In this document: positions 1 through 5,836 of the stretch, in pieces
Position numbering within the stretch: the first letter of the stretch is position 1
Layout: each line of letters starts with the position of its first letter
Origin: Verrucomicrobiota bacterium
GTDB lineage: Bacteria; Verrucomicrobiota; Verrucomicrobiia; Opitutales; Opitutaceae
Assembly (NCBI GenBank): GCA_023430565.1
Contig: JAEZAD010000081.1
Location: 1 to 8,139 of the forward strand
DNA: 8,139 bases
Direction of reading: 5' to 3'
Position numbers and translations under genes: made by a program
Notes under the pieces: model-generated
What the model was told of the DNA's origin: nothing
The model's database searches: none
Seen by the model: the letters and a program-made list of their open reading frames with translations, nothing else

Positions 1-158
1 AGGCCGCGCGACGTGTTGTATTCGCCGCCGCCCTCCCAGACTTTGAATTCGCGAGCCGTGCGGATGCGGCCCTCGCCGGGATCGAGGCGAAGCATGACTT
101 CGCCGAGTGAAATCTGATCAAAGGCGCAGGAGTTGGCGGGTTTGATGGGGAGTGACAT
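1..158 (-). CDS. kdgK: PfkB-family sugar kinase, probable 2-keto-3-deoxygluconate kinase (N-terminal 52 codons only)
   Basis: The reading frame starts at an ATG (158-156) and runs leftward off the window edge without a stop. The visible protein begins MSLPIKPANSCAFDQISLGE and continues with VMLRLDPGEGRIRTAREF and WEGGGEYNTSRGL. This is the PfkB/ribokinase N-terminus: a GE-(V/M)-(M/L)-L-R-L strand (residues 19-25), then the sugar-binding GGGEYN loop (43-48). The version with 'LDPGEGRIRTAR' and 'WEGGGEYN' resembles KDG kinases found beside pectin genes. Such an enzyme phosphorylates KDG to KDPG in the cytoplasm, which is the step after KduD, encoded divergently here. It is the third gene of the leftward set, 194 bases after the Ldh-type gene, with a repeat in the gap. 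There is no Shine-Dalgarno site; the start is preceded by a 17-base pyrimidine tract. The ATP-site end of the protein lies outside the window, so another PfkB sugar specificity is possible. Confidence 0.82.
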   Translation of the reverse strand, partial: MSLPIKPANSCAFDQISLGEVMLRLDPGEGRIRTAREFKVWEGGGEYNTSRG

Positions 159-180
159 GGGAGGAGAAGAAAAGGTTACG

Positions 181-337
181 CCCGCGAATCACGCGAAAGT
201 TCGCGAAATGGAATCAGGAGCTGCCGACGCAACACACAGAATACACGGAAGAACTTCTGAACAGAAAGTCTCTGTCTCGTTGGCGTGCATTCGCGTGTTT
301 CGCGGGCGGCAATCTGAATTCCGTGTGTTCCGTGGGC
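181..337. repeat. Modular inverted repeat, copy 1 (interleaved arms A-B-A'-B')
   Basis: This fills most of the 194-base gap between the Ldh-type gene and the kinase. Arm A at 181-197 (CCCGCGAATCACGCGAA) is the reverse complement of arm A' at 290-306 with one mismatch. Arm B at 232-250 (ACACACAGAATACACGGAA) is complementary to B' at 319-337 (TTCCGTGTGTTCCGTGGGC) with a few mismatches. The arms are interleaved rather than nested. Closely similar units occur at 3618-3738. I infer a dispersed intergenic repeat family; similar 'TTCCGTGTGTTCCGTGGGC' units are common in Verrucomicrobiota intergenic DNA, from memory. Small ORFs crossing it encode HTEYTEE-like peptides and are most likely spurious. 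Confidence 0.8.
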
Positions 338-352
338 GATCAGGATTGTTGG

Positions 353-1447
353 TTATTCGGCGACTTTGAGGTCGGTCAGCACCCACGCCCGCTTGCCGAT
401 TTCGCCGGCGATTTCGCTGAAGGCGTTGATCTCGGCTTCGGAGAACAAAAGGCCGCCGTTCTTCGCGCTGCGCGCCGCCGCCTGCGCTTCGAGCTGGCCC
501 GGCAGCATGCAGGCTTCGTTTCCATGGCCGAGAATGTCGTCGATCACCGCCTTCACGTTTTCCGCCTGCGTGCGGCCTTTCGCGAACGCGCCGCCGTTCA
601 TCGCGTCGGGATGCCACACTTGGAAGAAAAACGCGCACGTGCCTTTCTCGCCCTCCGGCACCTGGCTCCAGCGATTGCGAATCGTCGGCAGCGAGCCGCC
701 GATGAACGCGCCGATGATCTCGTTCATCAACGCGAGGCCGTAGCCTTTGTGCGCGCCGAACGGGATCAGGTATTTCGCTTTCGTCGGATCCGTCGTCGGT
801 GTGCCGTTTTCGTCCACGGCTGCGTTCGGCGGAAGCTGTTTTCCCTCGCGCGCGAGCTGTTGCACGCGGCCCATGGCCACGACGCTCGTCGCCCAGTCGA
901 TCACGATCGGATAACCGATCGCACTCGTCGTCGGAAAACCCCACGAGTGCGGATTCGTGCCGAGCGTCGGAAACTTCCCGCCGAACGGCACGACTTCCGC
1001 GAGCGCCGCCGTGCAATTCGTGTAGGCGATGTAGCCGCGCCGCGCCGCCTCCATCACATAGCCGCCGCCCCAGAGGTAATGGAATGCGTTGTCGACCGAC
1101 ACCATGCCGACGCCGTATTTGTCGGCGAGCTTGATGGCCGCCTCGATCGCCGCGTAGCCGGTCGCCTGGCCAAGTTTGCGGTTGGCGTTCCACACCTGCG
1201 CGGCGCGATAACGCGTCTTCACTTTCTCGATCTTCACCTTCGGCACGCAGCCGCCGGCAGCCGAGCCAAAGAGATGGTCGAGATGGAGAGCTTTCAGCGC
1301 GTTGTGCGTGCGGATGCCGTGACGCGTTGCCTCGGCGCAGAACCGCGCGCCCGCCTCCGCCTCCTGTTTGCTGTAACCGCGATGCCGATACGCGGCGGCG
1401 ACGAGCGCGTTGTGCTGTTCTTCCGGGATGACGTAGAAGGTTTCCAT
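353..1447 (-). CDS. Ldh_2 (YiaK/malate-L-lactate dehydrogenase) family oxidoreductase
   Basis: This is a 364-residue, probably cytoplasmic, NAD(P)-dependent 2-keto acid/2-hydroxy acid oxidoreductase of the Ldh_2 fold, near the upper end of the usual size. Family marks visible are TRHGIRTH (41-48), containing the catalytic-type His43; KLGQATGY (91-98); a conserved histidine in NAFHYLWGGGY (120-130); LGTNP (162-166); IDWATS (183-188); and the glycine-rich GAHKGYGLAL (231-240). The family includes 2,3-diketo-L-gulonate reductase, ureidoglycolate dehydrogenase and L-sulfolactate dehydrogenase, so the substrate cannot be read from motifs. The segment after His123 looks about one residue longer than the HFG-type motif I recall, suggesting a divergent branch. 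It is the middle gene of the leftward set, 104 bases after the D-2-hydroxyacid dehydrogenase gene. Context suggests a sugar-acid substrate, by inference. There is no Shine-Dalgarno site; CCTTTCCC precedes the ATG. Confidence 0.88.
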   Translation of the reverse strand: METFYVIPEEQHNALVAAAYRHRGYSKQEAEAGARFCAEATRHGIRTHNALKALHLDHLFGSAAGGCVPKVKIEKVKTRYRAAQVWNANRKLGQATGYAAIEAAIKLADKYGVGMVSVDNAFHYLWGGGYVMEAARRGYIAYTNCTAALAEVVPFGGKFPTLGTNPHSWGFPTTSAIGYPIVIDWATSVVAMGRVQQLAREGKQLPPNAAVDENGTPTTDPTKAKYLIPFGAHKGYGLALMNEIIGAFIGGSLPTIRNRWSQVPEGEKGTCAFFFQVWHPDAMNGGAFAKGRTQAENVKAVIDDILGHGNEACMLPGQLEAQAAARSAKNGGLLFSEAEINAFSEIAGEIGKRAWVLTDLKVAE

Positions 1448-1458
1448 GGGAAAGGCTG

Positions 1459-1536
1459 TAAGCGTTAAGCTCTAAGCGGGCTTGAGGACATGAGATGGGC
1501 GAGCCTAGAGCTTGAAGCTTATTGCTTAAAGCCCGC
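1459..1536. repeat. Inverted arrays of a TAAGC heptamer repeat
   Basis: The 104-base gap between the two dehydrogenase genes contains three tandem TAAGCNN heptamers (1459-1479: TAAGCGT, TAAGCTC, TAAGCGG). After a spacer come three heptamers of the opposite orientation (GCTTGAA, GCTTATT, GCTTAAA from 1510), ending GCCCGC at 1536. The spacing is exactly seven bases in both arrays. Two arm pairs can base-pair: 1467-1474 (AAGCTCTA) with 1506-1513, and 1476-1483 (GCGGGCTT) with 1529-1536. These are again interleaved. There is no run of T on either strand to suggest a standard terminator. Confidence 0.7.
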
Positions 1537-1551
1537 GGCCCCAGGGGCGAT

Positions 1552-2532
1552 TCAGACCACGCGCTTCACCGGCACGTCCGGATTCACCTGCGCGAGCGGC
1601 TTCTCGCCATGCATCGCGGCGATCAGGTTCTTCACCGCCGCCATCGCCTGACGCTGCACGCTCTCATGCGTGCGCGAGCCGATGTGAGGCGTGCAGACAA
1701 CATTCGGCAGCTTCAACAGCGGGTGATCCGCCGCCGGCGGCTCCTGATCCAGCACATCGGTGCCGTAGCCTCCCACCTGCCCGCTCTTCAGCGCCTCCAC
1801 CATGTCGCTCGTGTGCACGATCTCGCCGCGCGCGCAGTTCAAAATCAGCACGCCCTTCTTCATCTTCGCGATATTCTTCGCGCCGATCATGTCGCGTGTC
1901 TCAGGCGTCAGATTTGTGTGCAGCGAGAGATAATCCGAGGCAGCGAAGATCTCGTCGAGCGAGGCCGCCCGTTTCACGCCATGCTCGTTCGCAAACTTCT
2001 CGTCCCAGTAAACATCATACCCGATCGCCTTCATCCCGAAGGCCCGCGCGCGAATCGCGACTTCCTTGCCTATCCGGCCGAGGCCGACGATGCCGATCGT
2101 CTTTTCGAGCAGCTCATGGCCGGTCTTGCGTTTCCAGCCGCCGCTGCGCGTCGAATCCGTGTGGAAAAGGAAGTTCTTTTCCAGCGCCAGCAGCAGGAGA
2201 AACGTATGCTCCGCCACCGTCGTGTGGTTCACGCCCGGCGTGAAGAGCAGCGGAATGCCAAACTCCGTGCACGTCTTCACGTCGATCTTGTCGACGCCGA
2301 TGCCGTATTTCGAAAGCACTTTCAGGCGCGGCCGGGCCTTTTCGAACACGGCGCGCGTGATCATGTCGTCGCCGCAGATGTAGCCGTCGATATCGCCGAC
2401 GAGCGCGAGCGTGTCGGCTTCGTTGAGCGGACCACGGGCGCGGATGATTTCCCATCCGGTGCTCGCGAGGAGGTCGTGATGCGCGCCAGGCGTGTCCTGG
2501 AATGAAGTCGTGGTGAGAAGGATTCGGGTCAT
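1552..2532 (-). CDS. D-isomer-specific 2-hydroxyacid dehydrogenase (phosphoglycerate dehydrogenase-like, no ACT domain)
   Basis: This is a complete 326-residue enzyme of the D-2-hydroxyacid dehydrogenase family, reducing a 2-keto acid to a D-2-hydroxy acid or the reverse with NAD(P). The substrate domain carries SKYGIGVDKID (74-84). The Rossmann dinucleotide site is GIVGLGRIGKE (147-157). The catalytic triad is visible: Arg235 in NCARGEIV, Glu264 in DVLDQEPP, and His283 in TPHIGSRTHES. The length is that of glyoxylate/hydroxypyruvate reductase-like members; there is no C-terminal regulatory ACT domain, so a role in serine synthesis is unlikely. It is first in the leftward set and faces kduI across a 240-base control region, so it is probably controlled together with pectin genes. 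Gene context suggests a keto-sugar acid as substrate, by inference. The ATG at 2532-2530 follows the pyrimidine tract TCTTTCTTCCC; there is no Shine-Dalgarno site. Confidence 0.9.
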   Translation of the reverse strand: MTRILLTTTSFQDTPGAHHDLLASTGWEIIRARGPLNEADTLALVGDIDGYICGDDMITRAVFEKARPRLKVLSKYGIGVDKIDVKTCTEFGIPLLFTPGVNHTTVAEHTFLLLLALEKNFLFHTDSTRSGGWKRKTGHELLEKTIGIVGLGRIGKEVAIRARAFGMKAIGYDVYWDEKFANEHGVKRAASLDEIFAASDYLSLHTNLTPETRDMIGAKNIAKMKKGVLILNCARGEIVHTSDMVEALKSGQVGGYGTDVLDQEPPAADHPLLKLPNVVCTPHIGSRTHESVQRQAMAAVKNLIAAMHGEKPLAQVNPDVPVKRVV

Positions 2533-2564
2533 TGGGAAGAAAGACGTTCGACTGACAGAGGGCC

Positions 2565-2577
2565 GCCAAGCCTTGGC
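2565..2577. promoter_or_regulatory. Candidate operator palindrome GCCAAGCCTTGGC
   Basis: This is a perfect 6-bp inverted repeat with a one-base centre (GCCAAG-C-CTTGGC), 33 bases upstream of the leftward dehydrogenase start. The position fits a repressor site or the 5' leader of that gene. The site is short, and no regulator is encoded in the window to match it with. Confidence 0.3.
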
Positions 2578-2713
2578 AAAATTCTCCCGGCAACCAAGGT
2601 GATTCTCGCCGCGTCAACGATGCGACCGAAAAGGAGAATGCCCCGCCCCTCGCCTTCCCCTATGCCGCTTTCCCTCGATCCGACCTGTCCGCGCGCGCCA
2701 GCGTTTTGTTACC

Positions 2714-2730
2714 GACGCAACGCGTTCGTC
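2714..2730. promoter_or_regulatory. Candidate operator around AACGCGTT upstream of kduI
   Basis: The 8-bp palindrome AACGCGTT (2719-2726) is flanked by GACG and CGTC, with a one-base offset on the left side. It lies about 43 bases upstream of the kduI start. A central CG within an AACG/CGTT palindrome is a form used by LacI-family sugar regulators, but this is inference from one short site. Confidence 0.28.
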
Positions 2731-2772
2731 CCCTCGCTTTCGCGCCTGCATTGATTCACTTTCGCCCCGGTC

Positions 2773-3600
2773 ATGAAGCTGCACCACTCCCCCTCTCCCG
2801 CCGAGACGAACGTCCTCAGCACCGAACAACTTCGCGCCGCGTTCCTACTCGACGATCTCTTTCAACCCGGCCAGCTCGTCGCGCACTATACTGATCTCGA
2901 CCGCATGATCGTCGGCGGCGCGATGCCCCCGAGTTCCGCCCCGCTCCCGCTGCCGAGCTATAAGGAAACCGGCACAAGCTTCTTCCTCGAGCGCCGCGAG
3001 ATCGGCATCATCAACATCGGCGCCGCCGGCGCGATCGTGGTCGGCGGACAACGCCACTCGATGAACCCGCTCGACTGTCTCTACATCGGCCTCGGCGAAC
3101 GCGAGGTTTCCTTCGAAAACGGCTCCTCCGGCCAGGCCGCGTTTTACTTCATCAGCACGCCCGCCCACGCCAAACACCCCACCGCCCACGCCACGCGCGA
3201 GCAAAACCTGGGCGCCCCCATTGGCGATCCCGCCAAAGCCAACCGCCGCCGCATTAATAAATACATCCACCCCGACGGCATCAAAAGCTGCCAGCTCGTG
3301 ATGGGTTTCACCGAGTTCGAATCCGGCAGCGTCTGGAACACCATGCCGACGCACACCCACTCGCGCCGCACCGAGGTCTACCTCTATTTCGATCTCGGCT
3401 CCGACATGGTCGTCCACCTCCTCGGCGAACCCCAACGCACGCGCCACCTCGTCGTCCGCGACCGCGAGGCCGCCCTTTCACCTTCCTGGTCCATCCACTC
3501 CGGCGTCGGCACCGGCAGCTACCGCTTCATCTGGGCCATGGGCGGCGATAACCAGGTCTTCGCCGACATGGACGCCGTGCCGATGTCCGACCTGCGATAA
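2773..3600 (+). CDS. kduI: 5-keto-4-deoxyuronate isomerase (4-deoxy-L-threo-5-hexosulose-uronate ketol-isomerase)
   Basis: This 275-residue protein matches the usual KduI length (278 in E. coli). KduI is a cytoplasmic, zinc-dependent, cupin-fold isomerase that converts 5-keto-4-deoxyuronate (DKI), formed when unsaturated uronate opens, into 2,5-diketo-3-deoxygluconate (DKII). The metal site is intact: His194, His196 and Glu201 in MPTHTHSRRTE, and His242 in PSWSIHSGVGT. Other family marks are the N-terminal FQPGQLVAHYTDLDRMIVGG (30-49), FFLERREIGIINIG (70-83), and the C-terminus MGGDNQVFADMDAV followed by a final LR. The ATG at 2773 gives the expected N-terminus. There is no Shine-Dalgarno site, and here no clear pyrimidine tract either. 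It opens the rightward set; kduD follows after 161 bases containing a repeat. Confidence 0.97.
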   Translation: MKLHHSPSPAETNVLSTEQLRAAFLLDDLFQPGQLVAHYTDLDRMIVGGAMPPSSAPLPLPSYKETGTSFFLERREIGIINIGAAGAIVVGGQRHSMNPLDCLYIGLGEREVSFENGSSGQAAFYFISTPAHAKHPTAHATREQNLGAPIGDPAKANRRRINKYIHPDGIKSCQLVMGFTEFESGSVWNTMPTHTHSRRTEVYLYFDLGSDMVVHLLGEPQRTRHLVVRDREAALSPSWSIHSGVGTGSYRFIWAMGGDNQVFADMDAVPMSDLR

Positions 3601-3617
3601 ACTTCCCAAACTTACCT

Positions 3618-3738
3618 CCCGCGAAACACGCGAAAGCGCGCGAAAAATCCGACCCCTCCGCCCCTCCTCTTCCGTGTATTCCGTGTGTTCCGTGGGCAAC
3701 CCCGATCGTTCATTCGCGCCCTTCGCGTGTTTCGCGGG
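3618..3738. repeat. Modular inverted repeat, copy 2, between kduI and kduD
   Basis: Arm A at 3618-3644 begins CCCGCGAAACACGCGAA and is the near-exact reverse complement of arm A' at 3713-3738, which ends TTCGCGTGTTTCGCGGG. The 17 outermost bases pair perfectly. Between them, at 3670-3697, lie tandem TTCCGTGT(A/G) units ending GTTCCGTGGGC, matching unit B' of the copy at 181-337. Unit B of copy 1 is missing here. The element fills most of the 161-base gap, so if kduI and kduD share a transcript it would carry a long stem between the two coding regions. No T-run follows the stem. Confidence 0.82.
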
Positions 3739-3761
3739 CCACGTCATTCCTCCCCCTTCTC

Positions 3762-4529
3762 ATGCCCAACATCCTCGATAAATTCCGCCTCGACGGCCGC
3801 GTCGCCATCGTCACCGGCGCCTCCCGCGGCCTCGGTGCCGGTATGGCGCAAGCCTTCGCCGAAGCCGGTGCCGACGTCGCCTTGGTCGCCCGGGGCGACA
3901 CGTCCGCACTCGCCGCCGACATCGCCAAGCTCGGCCGCAAATCCGTCACCGTCGCCATCGACGTCGGTTCAGACGGCGCCGCCGACAAAATCGTTTCCGA
4001 AACCGTCAACGCCCTCGGCCGCGCCGACATCCTCGTCAACAACGCCGGCATCATCCGCCGCGCCGCCTTCGTCGACTTCACCGAGCAGGACTGGCGCGAA
4101 GTCCTCAACGTCAACCTCGATGCCGCCTTCCGGCTCAGCCAGGTCTTCGCCCGGCAACTCATCGCGAAGAAATCGCCCGGCAAAATCATCAACGTCACCT
4201 CGATGCTTTCCTTCCAGGGCGGCGTCCGCGTCGGCTCCTACACCGCCGCGAAAAGCGCGCTCAACGGCCTCACCAAACTCATGGCCAACGAGCTCGCCGT
4301 CCACGGCATCAACGTCAACGCCCTCGCGCCCGGCTACATGGCCACCGACAACACCGCCGCACTCCGCGCCGACGACAAGCGCAACGCCGCCATCCTCGAC
4401 CGCATCCCCGCCGGCCGCTGGGGCACGCCCGAAGACCTCGCCGGCGCCGCTGTCTTCCTCGCCTCGCCCGCCGCCGACTACATGCACGGCTTCACCCTCG
4501 CCGTCGACGGCGGCTGGCTCGCCCGCTGA
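3762..4529 (+). CDS. kduD: 2-dehydro-3-deoxy-D-gluconate 5-dehydrogenase (2-deoxy-D-gluconate 3-dehydrogenase), SDR family
   Basis: This is a 255-residue classical short-chain dehydrogenase, very close in length to E. coli KduD (253). It reduces DKII to KDG with NAD(P)H, following KduI. The cofactor loop is TGASRGLG (18-25), then LVNNAG (91-96). The catalytic residues are Ser147, Tyr160 and Lys164 in the YTAAK motif. KduD-specific stretches set it apart from general SDRs: SMLSFQGGVRVGSYTAAKS (147-165), APGYMAT (189-195), ILDRIPAGRWG (211-221) and the C-terminus AVDGGWLAR. It is second in the rightward set, after kduI and a repeat. The ATG at 3762 is directly preceded by a 15-base pyrimidine tract and no Shine-Dalgarno site. 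Product KDG would go to the kinase encoded at the left edge. Confidence 0.96.
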   Translation: MPNILDKFRLDGRVAIVTGASRGLGAGMAQAFAEAGADVALVARGDTSALAADIAKLGRKSVTVAIDVGSDGAADKIVSETVNALGRADILVNNAGIIRRAAFVDFTEQDWREVLNVNLDAAFRLSQVFARQLIAKKSPGKIINVTSMLSFQGGVRVGSYTAAKSALNGLTKLMANELAVHGINVNALAPGYMATDNTAALRADDKRNAAILDRIPAGRWGTPEDLAGAAVFLASPAADYMHGFTLAVDGGWLAR

Positions 4530-4534
4530 CTTAA

Positions 4535-4573
4535 GTAGCTACGAGCGTGAGCGAGTGGACCGCTCACGCTCGT
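4535..4573. repeat. Perfect 13-bp hairpin repeat downstream of kduD
   Basis: ACGAGCGTGAGCG (4541-4553) and CGCTCACGCTCGT (4561-4573) form a perfect stem with a 7-base loop, AGTGGAC. The left part from 4535 to 4560 (GTAGCT followed by the arm and loop) recurs at 7169-7194 with one mismatch, so this is a dispersed repeat unit rather than a unique hairpin. No T-run follows, and the next gene starts 40 bases later on the same strand. It may modulate or stabilise the mRNA, but standard terminator features are absent. Confidence 0.8.
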
Positions 4574-4612
4574 CGGCATCGTTCACACCTAGAGACCCTT
4601 CTTTCTCGTCCC

Positions 4613-5836
4613 ATGAAACCCCACCTCATCTCCGCCCTCCTCACCGCCGCCACCACGCTCGCCGCTCCTCTCTTCGCCGCCGACTCCCTCACTGTCACCG
4701 TCACCCACGATCTCGACCTCGCCCGCCCCTCCGAAACCATCGCCGTCCCTTTCGCCAAAATCGCCGAAGCCATCCCCGGCGCTCTCCTCCAAAAACTCGC
4801 CGTCAAAAACGCCCGCGGCGAATCGCTCCCGTATCAGGTCACCAACGTCGCCCCGCAGGCGAAGGACCCTGACAACAAGGGCATCGCCTACGGCGATTTC
4901 ATCTTCCAACACGACTTCGCCGCCGGCGAGAAATCCGCCACCTTCACCATCGAGCGCCTCGACAGCGTCGCCCCCGTTTTCCCCACCAAAGCCTTCGCCC
5001 GCCTCGTCCCCGAGCGGCTCGACGACTTCGCCTGGGAAAACGACAAGATCGCCCACCGCACCTACGGCCCCGCCCTCGCCGCGCCCGACCCTGACAAAAC
5101 CGGCAAGGAAATCCTCGTCACGTCAGGCCTCGACGTCTGGTGCAAGCGCGTCGATTACCCGATCGTCGACCGCTGGTATAACAAGGGCCACGACCACTAT
5201 CACCACGACGAGGGCGAGGGCATGGACATGTATCAGGTCGGCCCTTCCCGCGGCTGCGGCGGCACCGGCATCTGGGACGGCCAGCAGCTCCACGTCAGCG
5301 GCAATTTCACCTCCGCCCGTGTCCTCGCCAACGGCCCCATTCGCGCGATCTTCGAACTCAGCTACACCACCTGGGGCGCCAACGGCTTTTTCGTCTCCGA
5401 AGTGAAACGCTTCACCGTCGACGCCGGCCACAACCTCGACCTGATCGAGAGCACCTTTACCGCCACGGGAAACCGCAAGGAACTCACCGTCGGCATCGGC
5501 CTCCACAAAAACCCCACCGACCGCGGCCAGGATCCGCAAATCGCGCTCACGCGCAGCGAGTCCGACGCCTCCCTCGCCCAATGGGTCGTCCAAAAATCCA
5601 ACGGCTCGCTCGGCACCGCCGTCATCGTCGACGCGTCCTCATTCGCCGGATACGCGGAAGACGAACGCAATCTCCTCGTCCTCGCGAAAACCGCCCCGGG
5701 AAAACCCCTCCGCTATCGCGCCGGCGCCGGTTGGTCCAAAGCCGGCGAGTTCACCACGAAGGACGCCTGGGACGCCTACATCGCCGCGCAAGCCGCCCGC
5801 CTCAACTCGCCCGTCAAAGTCTCCTACGCCCCATGA
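4613..5836 (+). CDS. DUF4861-type exported protein of pectin clusters, function unassigned
   Basis: This is a 407-residue protein starting MKPHLISALLTAATTLAAPL, a signal peptide with likely cleavage near FAA-DS (about residue 23), so it acts outside the cytoplasm. An in-frame upstream ATG at 4547 lies inside the hairpin repeat and would bury the signal peptide, so 4613 is preferred; it is preceded by a near-continuous pyrimidine tract. The mature part begins with a beta-rich region (LTVTVTHDLDLARPSETIAV). It then shows ERLDDFAWENDKIAHRTYGP (134-153), LDVWCKRVDYP (173-183), a His/Asp-rich HDHYHHDEGEGMDMY (193-207), GPSRGCGGTGIWD (210-222), TVDAGHNLDLIES (268-280) and GIGLHKN (294-300). I recognise it as DUF4861 from overall pattern, not from a search. 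The His/acid cluster could be an active or metal site, by inference. Its stop overlaps the GH105-GH28 start by ATGA, implying translational coupling and a joint role on pectin oligomers. Confidence 0.8.
   Translation: MKPHLISALLTAATTLAAPLFAADSLTVTVTHDLDLARPSETIAVPFAKIAEAIPGALLQKLAVKNARGESLPYQVTNVAPQAKDPDNKGIAYGDFIFQHDFAAGEKSATFTIERLDSVAPVFPTKAFARLVPERLDDFAWENDKIAHRTYGPALAAPDPDKTGKEILVTSGLDVWCKRVDYPIVDRWYNKGHDHYHHDEGEGMDMYQVGPSRGCGGTGIWDGQQLHVSGNFTSARVLANGPIRAIFELSYTTWGANGFFVSEVKRFTVDAGHNLDLIESTFTATGNRKELTVGIGLHKNPTDRGQDPQIALTRSESDASLAQWVVQKSNGSLGTAVIVDASSFAGYAEDERNLLVLAKTAPGKPLRYRAGAGWSKAGEFTTKDAWDAYIAAQAARLNSPVKVSYAP

Larger units (their letters stand above)
2533..2772. promoter_or_regulatory. 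Divergent intergenic control region between the dehydrogenase set and kduI
   Basis: The 240 bases separate two start codons pointing away from each other, so promoters for both gene sets should be here. I found no convincing -35/-10 pair on either strand. Two short palindromes, listed separately, are the only operator-like sites. The stretch also holds three ATTCTC/GAGAAT-type words (near 2580, 2602 and 2634), too short to interpret. No gene or RNA is recognised in it. Confidence 0.6.

Noticed and set aside
133..369. Small ORFs across the repeat encoding HTEYTEE/NHAK-like peptides
   Set aside because: They are translations of the inverted repeat; a similar peptide appears from the 3618-3738 copy on the other strand, which is expected from repeat DNA rather than from a gene.
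152..1468. Long plus-strand open frame (438 codons) opposite the Ldh-type gene
   Set aside because: It is antisense to a gene with clear family motifs, is Arg/His-rich without recognisable domains, and begins in repeat DNA; it is a GC-rich shadow frame.
1459..1536. CRISPR array
   Set aside because: The units are only seven bases long with no unique spacers between them, and they invert halfway.
4541..4573. Rho-independent terminator after kduD
   Set aside because: The stem is perfect, but the following bases (GGCATCGTTCACACC) hold no T-run, and half of the same unit occurs inside a coding region, so a repeat is the better reading.
4547..4612. Upstream ATG start for the DUF4861-type protein
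   Set aside because: It lies within the hairpin repeat and adds 22 residues before a typical signal peptide; the ATG at 4613 gives a normal exported N-terminus.
3685..4872. Plus-strand open frame of 395 codons rich in Ser, Pro and Thr
   Set aside because: It overlaps kduD in another frame and has the Ser/Pro/Thr composition of a shifted frame in GC-rich DNA; kduD is unmistakable.
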